NCBI GenBank assembly: GCA_031269355.1
Contig: JAISZG010000034.1
Location: forward strand, 1-64,000
DNA: 64,000 nt
From: Oscillospiraceae bacterium
Lineage (GTDB): Bacteria > Bacillota > Clostridia > Christensenellales > Aristaeellaceae
Direction of reading: 5' to 3'
In this document: positions 1-7,789 of the stretch, one piece after another
Position numbering within the stretch: position 1 is the first letter of the stretch
Layout of the letters: every line of letters begins with the position of its first letter
Made by a program: the position numbers and the translations under genes
Notes under the pieces: model-generated
Databases searched by the model: none
Told to the model about the DNA's origin: nothing
Seen by the model: only the letters and a program-made list of their open reading frames with translations

Positions 1-240
1 GGGTCCGGGAGGGGGGAGAGGGCAGGGCCCTTTCCCCCCTCCCGGTGGGTTTTTGCTTCTTTTTCCCCGGAGAAAAAGAAGACCCCCCAACTAACAAACC
101 TACCCCTTTTCCCGAACCCCAAAAACCCCTATTCCCCAACCCTAAGGCTCCCTCGTTCCCCCCCCCCCGGGGGAGGTTGGGAGGGGGATCGCAATCCCCC
201 TCCCCAAACGAGCGAAGCGACATACATATCCAACTTTCGC
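1..240. other. Low-complexity contig-end sequence
   Basis: Roughly the first 200 bases consist of long C, G, T and A homopolymer runs with no credible reading frame, unlike the rest of the window. The run of pyrimidines and purines looks like error-prone sequence at a contig end. The solute-binding subunit gene of the TRAP system that follows would be expected upstream but is not visible. Nothing else is supported here. Confidence 0.5.
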
Positions 241-256
241 CAAAGGAGGGAATTCG

Positions 257-865
257 ATGCAACAACCGACCGGTTCTTTCGGAGAAGCCTTCGCGAATGA
301 ATTGCGCTCCATCAACGCGTGGATCCACCGCGTGCTGCTGCTGCTCGCCGACGCGGCTATGCTCGCGATGGTCGGCATTGTGACAGTCGCGGTGGTGCAA
401 AGGTACGTGTTCAATTTTAACATCGCGTGGGTGGAGGAGATACCGAGGCTGCTCGTTACGCTTCTTGCGTTCGTATCATGCGCTATCGGCGTGCGCGATC
501 ACATGCATGTGAGTATGAACGTTATATATAATCTATTTCCCAAAACCGGAAGGCGAGTGCTGGACTGGTTCATCGACTTTGTCGTTGGCGCCGCAGGGCT
601 TGTGATGCTGATATTTGGAACTATCCTGACGATCCAGCAGATGGGACGCCCGGGGCATCTGCCAATCACCGGCATTCCAAATTGGGTGCAGTATGTGCCC
701 GTTCCGGTTGCTGGATTCATGATTGTTTTTGATTCCATACTATTTTTAACAGGCGTTCTCCGCCACGGCGACTTGCTATATTCAGAACCGGAAATCGATT
801 ACGCGGAAGTTGTGCGAGAGCAGCAGAAGGAACTCGCGCGGAATGAAGGGGGTGCGCGCTCATGA
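257..865 (+). CDS. dctQ: TRAP transporter small permease (DctQ family)
   Basis: This 202-residue protein is the small four-helix membrane subunit of a tripartite ATP-independent periplasmic (TRAP) transporter, which imports organic acids with a sodium gradient. Hydrophobic helices are visible at about residues 25-47, 58-80, 95-120 and 140-163, the usual DctQ layout, with an acidic cytoplasmic tail. The start is set by an AAGGAGGG site a few bases upstream. The gene overlaps dctM by four bases (ATGA), so the two are translationally coupled. The binding protein DctP is missing, probably beyond the contig edge, so the substrate cannot be named. Confidence 0.9.
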   Translation: MQQPTGSFGEAFANELRSINAWIHRVLLLLADAAMLAMVGIVTVAVVQRYVFNFNIAWVEEIPRLLVTLLAFVSCAIGVRDHMHVSMNVIYNLFPKTGRRVLDWFIDFVVGAAGLVMLIFGTILTIQQMGRPGHLPITGIPNWVQYVPVPVAGFMIVFDSILFLTGVLRHGDLLYSEPEIDYAEVVREQQKELARNEGGARS

Positions 866-2244
866 ATGTAAACACAATCGCGACGATTGTGCTGCTCGGA
901 GGATTCGCGCTGCTGATGCTGCTTAAGGTGCCGGTTTCATTTTCGCTGCTTATCGCGACGGCAGGCGCCGCGCTGGTGCGAAATCAAAATCCTACAATTC
1001 TGGTGCAGCAGATGATCGCGGGAATTAACCCGCCGTCGCTGCTCGCTATTCCGTTTTTTATTCTTATGGGCGAATTGATGTCGGAAGGCGGAATATCCGA
1101 GAAAATTGTCGATCTTGCGAACCTTGTCGTCGGTCGTTTTCGGGGCGGGCTCGCGTATGTAAACTGCCTGGATTCGATGTTCTTTGGAGGCATATCCGGT
1201 TCTGCGGTCGCGGATGTGTCGTCGCTAGGCTCCGTAGTAGTGCCGATGATGGTTAAGCAAGGATATCAACCGGAATTTTCCGTCGGGCTTACGGTGATTA
1301 CCGCGTGCCAGGGCGTATTGATTCCGCCTAGCCACAACATGGTTATATATGCGCTGGCTGCGGGCGGCGTATCCATCGGCTCTTTGTTAATGGCCGGCGC
1401 GATACCTGGAATTCTGCTTGGCATCTGCCTGATGGCATTGTGCTTTTTCATGGCGGAGCGCTATCATTTTCCCAAAGGAGTGGCCGTTCCAAAGGGCGCG
1501 CGCATGCGCGTGGTAGTCAACGCGATTCTTCCAATGTTCACGCTTGTAATAATAATGGGCGGCGTAGCGATGGGCGTGTTTACGGCGACGGAATCCTCCG
1601 CGATCGCGTGTGTATACACCTTTCTGCTTACATATGTTATATTTCAACTGCCAACCTTCGTGCGGCTTTTCCGCGAAAGCGCGCGGGCGGGTTCGTTCAA
1701 AGCGGCGGCTGCGATCTGGGGACGCGCGTTTAAAACCTTTTCGCGCAGTCTATTTAAGGTTCTTCGAAACACGCTCAAAACGCTGGCGATCGTTTTAACC
1801 CTTATCGCGATGGCTAAGGCGTTTGCCTATATGATGACGCTACTGCGCATACCGGCGACTATCACCAGCGCGCTTTTGTCTATCACTACCAATCGCATAC
1901 TGCTGCTGTTGATCATCAATATGCTGCTGGTGCTGCTTGGCTGTTTTATGGATATGGCACCGCTGATTATGATAATGACGCCAATTCTGCTGCCCGTGGT
2001 CACATCGTCCGCGATAGGCATGAACCCGATACAGTTTGGCGTAATGCTGATATTCAACCTGGCCATAGGATTATGCACGCCGCCGGTAGGCAGCGCGCTG
2101 TTCGTGGGCTGCGCGGTCGGCAAAACGTCGCTGGAGCGAACTTCAAAGGCGATGCTGCCTATGTTCGCCGTCATGATATTCGCGCTGCTTCTAGTCACGT
2201 TTGTTCCGTGGCTTACCATGTGGCTGCCTGGTATTTTGTTCTAA
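862..2244 (+). CDS. dctM: TRAP transporter large permease (DctM family)
   Basis: The 460-residue protein is the large permease subunit of the TRAP transporter, the subunit thought to carry the substrate across the membrane. It is hydrophobic almost throughout, with about 11-12 helices, a conserved glycine/serine-rich loop near residue 115 (GGISGSAVADVSSLG) and a second similar region near residue 405 that begins with CTPPVGSALFVG; these are hallmarks of the family. A basic cytoplasmic insert at about residues 265-310 (rich in Arg, Lys and Phe) is longer than in many DctM proteins. It is cotranscribed with dctQ through a four-base overlap. Confidence 0.93.
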   Translation: MNVNTIATIVLLGGFALLMLLKVPVSFSLLIATAGAALVRNQNPTILVQQMIAGINPPSLLAIPFFILMGELMSEGGISEKIVDLANLVVGRFRGGLAYVNCLDSMFFGGISGSAVADVSSLGSVVVPMMVKQGYQPEFSVGLTVITACQGVLIPPSHNMVIYALAAGGVSIGSLLMAGAIPGILLGICLMALCFFMAERYHFPKGVAVPKGARMRVVVNAILPMFTLVIIMGGVAMGVFTATESSAIACVYTFLLTYVIFQLPTFVRLFRESARAGSFKAAAAIWGRAFKTFSRSLFKVLRNTLKTLAIVLTLIAMAKAFAYMMTLLRIPATITSALLSITTNRILLLLIINMLLVLLGCFMDMAPLIMIMTPILLPVVTSSAIGMNPIQFGVMLIFNLAIGLCTPPVGSALFVGCAVGKTSLERTSKAMLPMFAVMIFALLLVTFVPWLTMWLPGILF

Positions 2245-2327
2245 TACAATAATTTAACGTGCGCTGGTATGAATCCTTCCGACTTCGCATACGCTGTTTC
2301 AAGCTGTGGAGTTGGGAGGATTTGATT

Positions 2328-2771
2328 ATGGCAACTGCTGTCTCGCGCAAAACCAGCGCGCATAAACTAAGTTCAAAGACGGTGCAGTCGGGCGGAATTC
2401 TTGGCTGGATTGGCAGCGTAATCACAGGTGTGTTGATCGCGCTGATCGTAACGGTAGTCGGCGTCGCCGCGTTCGCGCTGGTGATTCGCTGGGTCGCTCC
2501 AAGTAATACGGTAGTTTCTGTGATCAACCAAGCGCTCAAGCTGATAGCGATAGCGGCGGGCGTGTGGTTTGTAGTGCGCAAGCACTCGGATGGCGGACTG
2601 CTTAAAGGCGCGCTGATTGGATTTGTATATATGCTGCTGGGCGTGGTCGCATATTCGCTGCTTAGCGATATTCCGATTCAGCTGAAATCGTATCTGGCTG
2701 ATTTGGGAATGGGCGTAGCGGGCGGCGGTTTGTGCGGTATGATATTGCCGGGACTTGGCAAAAGGAAATAA
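2328..2771 (+). CDS. TIGR04086 family membrane protein
   Basis: A 147-residue membrane protein with about four hydrophobic helices, glycine-rich near the C terminus, and a basic tail ending in GLGKRK. Length and layout match the TIGR04086 (YrzE-like) family of Firmicutes, whose function is unknown. I chose the ATG at 2328 because a GGGAGG site precedes it by eight bases; a longer frame upstream has no such site. It follows dctM by 83 bases and could be read through from it. A hairpin ends the unit. Confidence 0.75.
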   Translation: MATAVSRKTSAHKLSSKTVQSGGILGWIGSVITGVLIALIVTVVGVAAFALVIRWVAPSNTVVSVINQALKLIAIAAGVWFVVRKHSDGGLLKGALIGFVYMLLGVVAYSLLSDIPIQLKSYLADLGMGVAGGGLCGMILPGLGKRK

Positions 2772-2833
2772 GTTTATCAGGAAACGCGTTTGACTGCGTT
2801 CTTTATACTAACAGCGGAAACGAGCAACCTTAA

Positions 2834-2870
2834 GCGACTTAATCTCTCTGAATAGTAGAGATTGGGTCGC
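2834..2870 (+). terminator. Hairpin after the TIGR04086 gene
   Basis: Arms AATCTCT and AGAGATT, extended by GCGAC and GTCGC with a small internal loop, form a stem about 60 bases after the stop. It is followed only by TTCGCTGTTT, so the U tract is weak; it may be a terminator or a processed hairpin. Confidence 0.45.
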
Positions 2871-2887
2871 TTCGCTGTTTATACTAT

Positions 2888-2948
2888 TAATGCGGGGCTC
2901 TGCCCCGCTGCCCCGAACGAAGCGGGACGAAGTCCCGCACCCTGCCGC
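2888..2948 (+). repeat. Dispersed palindromic repeat, copy 1 (intergenic, forward)
   Basis: One of about 14 copies of a 55-65 bp repeat. The forward unit has two GC hairpins: GGGGCTCTGCCCC, then a spacer containing CCCCGAACGAAGCG, then a second GGGAC/GTCCC hairpin, ending CGCACCCTGCCGCG. This is one of the better preserved copies. It lies between the TIGR04086 gene and the promoter of the ammonium channel gene. A separate 16-base perfect palindrome, CGGTCGTGCACGACCG, follows at 2961-2976. Confidence 0.75.
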
Positions 2949-3043
2949 GTTAAAAGCGCGCGGTCGTGCACGACCGGCGTGTCAATTGTGGCGGCAATAT
3001 GTCGATTATTGCAGGAACGCAAGTCCAAAAATTCATTTTTCGC

Positions 3044-3072
3044 TTGACAAGTACGCTCTGTGACGCTATACT
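3044..3072 (+). promoter_or_regulatory. Sigma-A promoter of the amt-PII gene
   Basis: TTGACA at 3044-3049 and TATACT at 3067-3072 are separated by 17 bases, a near-consensus housekeeping promoter. Transcription would begin near 3079, leaving an untranslated leader of about 110 bases before the ATG at 3191. I could not recognise a known riboswitch in that leader. Confidence 0.75.
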
Positions 3073-3190
3073 ACCCTCAGGCAATGACGCTGAATCCTTT
3101 CTTGGATTTGGCGTTTTTGCATATACTGGGACTGGATCAAAGGGACGTCGGCTCTACCGCGCATATCTATTATTGTTGGGAGGAAAAAAT

Positions 3191-4924
3191 ATGGAACTCG
3201 ATGTTTCCTCAATCGCAAGCCAGCTGGAAATGCACGCCTCAGGTTTGAATACCGCGTGGGTGTTGGTTGCGGCGGCGCTCGTATTTTTTATGCAAGCCGG
3301 TTTCGCGATGGTAGAGACAGGGTTTACGCGCGCGAAAAACGCAGGCAATATCATTATGAAAAACCTTATGGATTTTTCTATCGGTACGCCGCTGTATTGG
3401 CTTACGGGATTCGGAATTATGTTTGGCGGCTCAAGCATGCTGGTCGGCGGATTTGATTTCATGAGCCGAGGGGATTTCAGCGCGATTCTTCCGTCCGGCG
3501 TACCGCTGTACGCGTTCATGATTTTCCAAACGGTATTCTGCGCGACCGCCGCGACGATAGTATCCGGCGCGATGGCGGAACGCACAAAATTCTCCGCGTA
3601 TTGCATATACAGCGCCGCGATCAGCGCGCTGGTTTATCCCGTCTCAGGGCACTGGATATGGGGCGGCGGCTGGCTCGCGCAGCTTGGGTTTCATGATTTC
3701 GCCGGATCGACCGCCGTACATATGGTGGGCGGGCTGTCGGCGCTGATCGGAGCCGCGATACTGGGACCGCGCATCGGCAAATACAACAAGGACGGGAAGC
3801 CTAACGCTATTCCCGGGCACAGCATCACGTTGGGCGCGCTGGGTGTGTTCATACTGTGGTTCTGCTGGTTTGGCTTTAACGGCGGCTCTACCGTATCTAT
3901 GACGGGAGATTCGATCCCTCTGGCGGGCAGCATATTCTTCACGACGAATATGGCGGCCGCAGTAGCCGCTTGCGTGACCATGGCGTTTACCTGGGTAAAA
4001 TATAAGAAGCCCGACGTATCCATGACGCTGAACGGCGCGCTTGCCGGACTCGTCGCGATAACCGCAGGCTGCGATTTGGTCAGTCCGCTTGGCGCGTTTA
4101 TTATCGGAGCTATCTCCGGAATCGTGATCGTCGTAGGCATCGAGTTTGTCGATCAAAAGCTGAAGATCGACGATCCGGTCGGCGCGGTCGGAGTGCACTG
4201 CATCTGCGGTGCGCTGGGCACGATTCTCACAGGCCTGTTTGCCGTGCAGGATGGTTTGTTTTACGGGCACGGATTTAAATTCCTTGGCGTGCAGATATTG
4301 GGCGTGCTCGCGACGGCCGCATGGGTTTCCGTGGCGATGACGATCGTGTTCCTCGTGATCAAAAAGACGATAGGCCTTCGCGTCGAACCTGAAATTGAAA
4401 TCGAAGGGCTTGATAAAACGGAACATGCGCTTGCTTCCGCTTACGCGGACTTCATGCCGTCGTCGCCGTTGTCAGTACTACCGGCAGTAAACGAATCTAT
4501 TCAACTGAGCGACGCGGATTACCGCGAAAAGGCGTATCCTTCCGGGCAAACGAAGGAAGGCGCGGTGCTCACCAAGGTGACAATACTGTTCAATCCCATA
4601 CACCTGGACAGGATGAAAGCCGCGATGAATTCGATCGGAGTGACGGGCATGACCGTCACAAGCGTTATAGGCTGCGGATTACAAAAGGGCAAAACGGATT
4701 ATTACCGCGGAATAAAGATTGAAACTCTCGACCTGCTGCCCAAGATGCAGATGGATATAGTCGTAAGCTCCGTTCCCGTTGAGCAAGTAATTGACGCCGC
4801 GAACAAGATATTGCATACCGGCAGGATTGGCGACGGCAAGATATTCGTATCCCATATTGAGGACGCCGTGAAGCTTTCAACGGGCGAAAGAGGGTATGCG
4901 GCAATGCAGGGAACGGACGTATAA
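3191..4924 (+). CDS. amt: Ammonium channel Amt fused to a C-terminal PII domain
   Basis: This 577-residue protein joins an ammonium channel (residues 1 to about 415) to a complete GlnB/GlnK-type PII signalling domain (about 457-570). The channel carries the family features: an FMQAGFAMVETG first helix and the twin pore histidines at about 177 and 336. The PII domain keeps the T-loop start QKGKTDYYRG (about 497-506) and the ATP-binding loop TGRIGDGKIFV (about 542). The Tyr that is uridylylated in enteric PII (Tyr51) is replaced by Ile, so control by uridylylation is unlikely; ligand control by ATP, ADP and 2-oxoglutarate remains possible. Start chosen from the GGGAGG site before 3191. It has its own promoter and terminator. 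Confidence 0.93.
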   Translation: MELDVSSIASQLEMHASGLNTAWVLVAAALVFFMQAGFAMVETGFTRAKNAGNIIMKNLMDFSIGTPLYWLTGFGIMFGGSSMLVGGFDFMSRGDFSAILPSGVPLYAFMIFQTVFCATAATIVSGAMAERTKFSAYCIYSAAISALVYPVSGHWIWGGGWLAQLGFHDFAGSTAVHMVGGLSALIGAAILGPRIGKYNKDGKPNAIPGHSITLGALGVFILWFCWFGFNGGSTVSMTGDSIPLAGSIFFTTNMAAAVAACVTMAFTWVKYKKPDVSMTLNGALAGLVAITAGCDLVSPLGAFIIGAISGIVIVVGIEFVDQKLKIDDPVGAVGVHCICGALGTILTGLFAVQDGLFYGHGFKFLGVQILGVLATAAWVSVAMTIVFLVIKKTIGLRVEPEIEIEGLDKTEHALASAYADFMPSSPLSVLPAVNESIQLSDADYREKAYPSGQTKEGAVLTKVTILFNPIHLDRMKAAMNSIGVTGMTVTSVIGCGLQKGKTDYYRGIKIETLDLLPKMQMDIVVSSVPVEQVIDAANKILHTGRIGDGKIFVSHIEDAVKLSTGERGYAAMQGTDV

Positions 4925-4956
4925 TAAAAGCATATATAATTTAATAAACGGTATCT

Positions 4957-4996
4957 ATCGACCGGCGAAGTGAGGTATTCGCCGGTCGATTGTTTT
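4957..4996 (+). terminator. Rho-independent terminator of amt
   Basis: A perfect 13-bp stem, ATCGACCGGCGAA with TTCGCCGGTCGAT, has an eight-base loop and is followed by TGTTTT. It stands about 30 bases after the amt stop. Confidence 0.85.
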
Positions 4997-5011
4997 CGAG
5001 CAGGCGAAATA

Positions 5012-5040
5012 TATACATATTCGTAAAATAATGGTAAAAT
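5012..5040 (+). promoter_or_regulatory. Likely promoter of the udp-deoC-sbcDC unit
   Basis: TATACA at 5012-5017 and TAAAAT at 5035-5040 are 17 bases apart, and a TG dinucleotide one base before the -10 box makes it an extended -10 type. It lies 30 bases before the udp start. Confidence 0.5.
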
Positions 5041-5069
5041 GAGGCGAATAATAAATCAGCGAGGTATAT

Positions 5070-5879
5070 ATGGCCGTTCAGTATCATATCGCGTGCCGGC
5101 GCGGGGACGTTGGTCGTTATGTGCTGCTTCCCGGCGATCCGGGGCGCTGCGCGGAAATTGCCGATCATTTTGATAATCCGCGTTTTATTTCGTCGCATCG
5201 GGAATATGTAACCTACACCGGCGAGCTGGATGGCGAGCCGGTAAGTGTGGTGTCCACGGGCATAGGAGGGCCGTCCACCGCCATTGCGGTGGAGGAGCTT
5301 GTGCGATGCGGCGCGGATACATTCATTAGAGTGGGGACATGCGGCGGCATGCAGCCAGATATTCCGGTGAATGACGTGGTGATCGCCAGTGCGGCTATCC
5401 GCTTTGACGGCACGTCCAAGGAGTACATGCCCGTCGAGTTTCCGGCTGTAGCGCACTATGAAGTATTGCGCGCGCTGGACAAAGCTTCTGGCGCGGGGGA
5501 ACGCCCGGCGCACATTGGCGTGGTGCAGTGCAAGGATTCGTTTTACGGCCAGCACGATCCGCGCCGCATGCCCATTCGCGACGAGTTGGTCGCAAAGTGG
5601 CAGGCGTGGATCGAAGGCGGTTGTTTAGCGTCGGAAATGGAATCCGCCACGTTGTTTATATTGGGAAGCGTACTGCGCCTGCGAACGGGCGCGGTACTCG
5701 CGGTAGCGGGAAATCAAGGCCTTGGAACCGGCGTGGCGCGCACCGTCGCGTCGGAAGCGAAGGAGGGCGGCGGACAATCGCAAACGGAATTCCGCGGCGC
5801 GGAGCCTGCCATTCGTGTGGCGGTGGAGGCGCTGCGAATATTGATAAGAAAAGATCGAATAAATATAGGAGAAAAATAA
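5070..5879 (+). CDS. udp: Uridine phosphorylase
   Basis: A 269-residue cytoplasmic nucleoside phosphorylase of the NP-I family, which splits uridine (and often deoxyuridine) with phosphate into uracil and (deoxy)ribose 1-phosphate. Visible family motifs are LLPGDPGRC at the phosphate site, STGIGGPSTAIAVEEL, and SEMESATL near the C terminus, which holds the ribose-binding Glu. The segment KDSFYGQHDP is typical of the Udp branch rather than PNP. It is followed after one base by deoC, which fits a nucleoside salvage operon; other pyrimidine or purine nucleosides as substrates cannot be excluded. Confidence 0.88.
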   Translation: MAVQYHIACRRGDVGRYVLLPGDPGRCAEIADHFDNPRFISSHREYVTYTGELDGEPVSVVSTGIGGPSTAIAVEELVRCGADTFIRVGTCGGMQPDIPVNDVVIASAAIRFDGTSKEYMPVEFPAVAHYEVLRALDKASGAGERPAHIGVVQCKDSFYGQHDPRRMPIRDELVAKWQAWIEGGCLASEMESATLFILGSVLRLRTGAVLAVAGNQGLGTGVARTVASEAKEGGGQSQTEFRGAEPAIRVAVEALRILIRKDRINIGEK

Positions 5880-5880
5880 T

Positions 5881-6618
5881 ATGACAGAAGAAATGAATTT
5901 GGGCGGGAGCTGCATACGCGAACAGGACGGTGTTGCGGCTGGCACGCGCAATGCAACCGATAAAGCTATCATTAGTAAAATAGACCATACGCTGCTTGCG
6001 CCCACGGCGACGCCTTCGCAGATAATCGCGTTATGTCAGGAAGCTCTGTCGTTTGGATTTGCGAGCGTATGCGTTCCGCCGCGATATGTCGAGCTTTGCG
6101 CGAAGCAGCTGGGCGGAAATATTCCCGTGTGCACGGTTATAGGGTTTCCGCTTGGATATAACGCGACGTCTGTCAAATTGGCGGAAGCGGCGCGGGCGCT
6201 TACGGACGGCGCGGAGGAATTGGATATGGTGATACACGTCGGCGCTTTGCTTATGGGCGACGTCGATTCCGTTCGGGAGGAAATCGCGCTTATGAAAAAA
6301 CTGGCTGGTTCCCGGATAGTAAAGGTGATCGTAGAAACCTGCCTGCTGGATGATGAGGCTAAGATGGCCGCTTGCCGCGCGGTGACGGACGCCGGCGCGG
6401 ATTTTATTAAAACATCCACCGGATTTTCCACGGGAGGCGCGACCGCCGCAGACGTCGCGCTGCTAAGGAAATATGTAGGATCGGGCGTACGAGTCAAGGC
6501 GTCGGGCGGAATTCGCACCGCCGAACAAGCTGCAGTTATGGTGCGCGCCGGAGCGGATAGGCTTGGCATGTCAAGCGCCGTCAGCGCGTTCGGGCTGGCG
6601 AGCGTCCGTCGGGATTAA
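5881..6618 (+). CDS. deoC: Deoxyribose-phosphate aldolase
   Basis: The 245-residue class I aldolase cleaves 2-deoxyribose 5-phosphate to glyceraldehyde 3-phosphate and acetaldehyde, feeding deoxynucleoside sugars into glycolysis. The Schiff-base lysine is Lys177 in DFIKTSTGFSTGGAT; the second active lysine lies in VKASGGIRT, and the acidic EELDMVIH segment is present. The N terminus carries about 30 residues not shared with the core fold, ending at SKIDHTLLAP. The gene begins one base after udp, so the two are cotranscribed, and sbcD begins eight bases after its stop. Confidence 0.94.
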   Translation: MTEEMNLGGSCIREQDGVAAGTRNATDKAIISKIDHTLLAPTATPSQIIALCQEALSFGFASVCVPPRYVELCAKQLGGNIPVCTVIGFPLGYNATSVKLAEAARALTDGAEELDMVIHVGALLMGDVDSVREEIALMKKLAGSRIVKVIVETCLLDDEAKMAACRAVTDAGADFIKTSTGFSTGGATAADVALLRKYVGSGVRVKASGGIRTAEQAAVMVRAGADRLGMSSAVSAFGLASVRRD

Positions 6619-6625
6619 GGCTAGT

Positions 6626-7789
6626 ATGAAATTTATACATCTTGCCGACCTCCATCTGGGGAAGAAGCTTAACGAGTGGAATTTGATTGAGGATCAAAAA
6701 TATATACTCGACCAAATTTCCTCGCTGTGCGAACAACGAGGGGTCGACGCTGTGCTGATCTGCGGCGACGTATACGACAAACGCGTTCCGCCGCCCGATG
6801 CGGTCGAGCTGCTCGACGCGTTTCTGACGAACCTTGTTAGGCAGGGGCGTCAAGTGATTATGATCAGCGGAAACCACGACAGCGCCGAGCGCCTTGATTT
6901 TGCGAGCAGGCTGCTGGCGGCGGAAGGGTTGCACATATCCGGACGATTCAACGGCAAGGCGGCGGTCGCCACGCTGAACGACGAATACGGTCGCGTTCAC
7001 TTCTGGAGTTTGCCGTTCGCCAGGCTGGCGACGCTGTCGCACGCGATGCCGGATGCGGACGCGAGCAGCTACAGCGCGGCGTTTTGTGCGGCGGTCGCCA
7101 CTGCGCGGATAAATCCCGATGAACGAAATGTGCTGCTTGCGCATCAGTTTGTAATCGGCGGAGGCAGCCTGCCGCTGCTTGGCGGAAGCGAACAATTTTT
7201 CAGCTTGCCCGACGTTGGCTCGGTTGAGGCGGTAGACGCGCGCGCGTTCGACGCGTTCGATTATGTTGCGCTCGGGCATATACACAAAACTCAATCAATC
7301 CTTCGCGAAACAATTCGCTATGCGGGCGCGCCGCTGCAATATCATCTGGATGAAGCCGGGCAGGGGAAAAGCGTGCCGCTAGTCGTAATGGAGGGAAAAG
7401 GCAGCGTGAGCGTCGAGCTGGTTCCGCTGCGACCGCTGCGAAGCGTACGGCATATCACAGGTCCGATCGATATACTTCTTCGGCAGGAGAACGTTATAGA
7501 TGCGGATGATTATATATATGCAACGCTTACCGACGATATTCCGGTGTTGGACGCTATAGCAAAGGTGAGGGCGATATACCCGCGCACGCTTCATTTGGAT
7601 TATCAAAAACGAAACATCACATCGCCAGGAGCGCTCGATATTGATGAGCGCGAATTTAGAGGCCGCTCGCTCGTCGATCACTTTGAATCGTTTTATTATA
7701 GTTTATATAGAGAACAACCAAGTGAGGACGCGCTGGAAATAGTTCGAGCCGCTGCCGAGCGCGTGGAGGATAACTTAAATGAAGCCTGA
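6626..7789 (+). CDS. sbcD: Exonuclease SbcD (Mre11-type nuclease subunit)
   Basis: A 387-residue metallophosphoesterase, the nuclease subunit of the SbcCD complex that opens DNA hairpins and blocked ends. The motifs are in order: DLHLGKK at the N terminus, CGDVYDKR, GNHDSAERL, and GHIHKTQ, supplying the metal ligands. The start at 6626 gives the family N terminus MKFIHLADLHLG; a longer frame would overlap deoC. It overlaps sbcC by 11 bases. The complex may be relevant in a genome full of palindromic repeats, since SbcCD acts on long palindromes, but that link is inference. Confidence 0.95.
   Translation: MKFIHLADLHLGKKLNEWNLIEDQKYILDQISSLCEQRGVDAVLICGDVYDKRVPPPDAVELLDAFLTNLVRQGRQVIMISGNHDSAERLDFASRLLAAEGLHISGRFNGKAAVATLNDEYGRVHFWSLPFARLATLSHAMPDADASSYSAAFCAAVATARINPDERNVLLAHQFVIGGGSLPLLGGSEQFFSLPDVGSVEAVDARAFDAFDYVALGHIHKTQSILRETIRYAGAPLQYHLDEAGQGKSVPLVVMEGKGSVSVELVPLRPLRSVRHITGPIDILLRQENVIDADDYIYATLTDDIPVLDAIAKVRAIYPRTLHLDYQKRNITSPGALDIDEREFRGRSLVDHFESFYYSLYREQPSEDALEIVRAAAERVEDNLNEA

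Noticed and set aside
3073-3190. Riboswitch in the amt leader
   Set aside because: A leader of about 110 bases exists, but I could not match any known aptamer or find a terminator/antiterminator pair.
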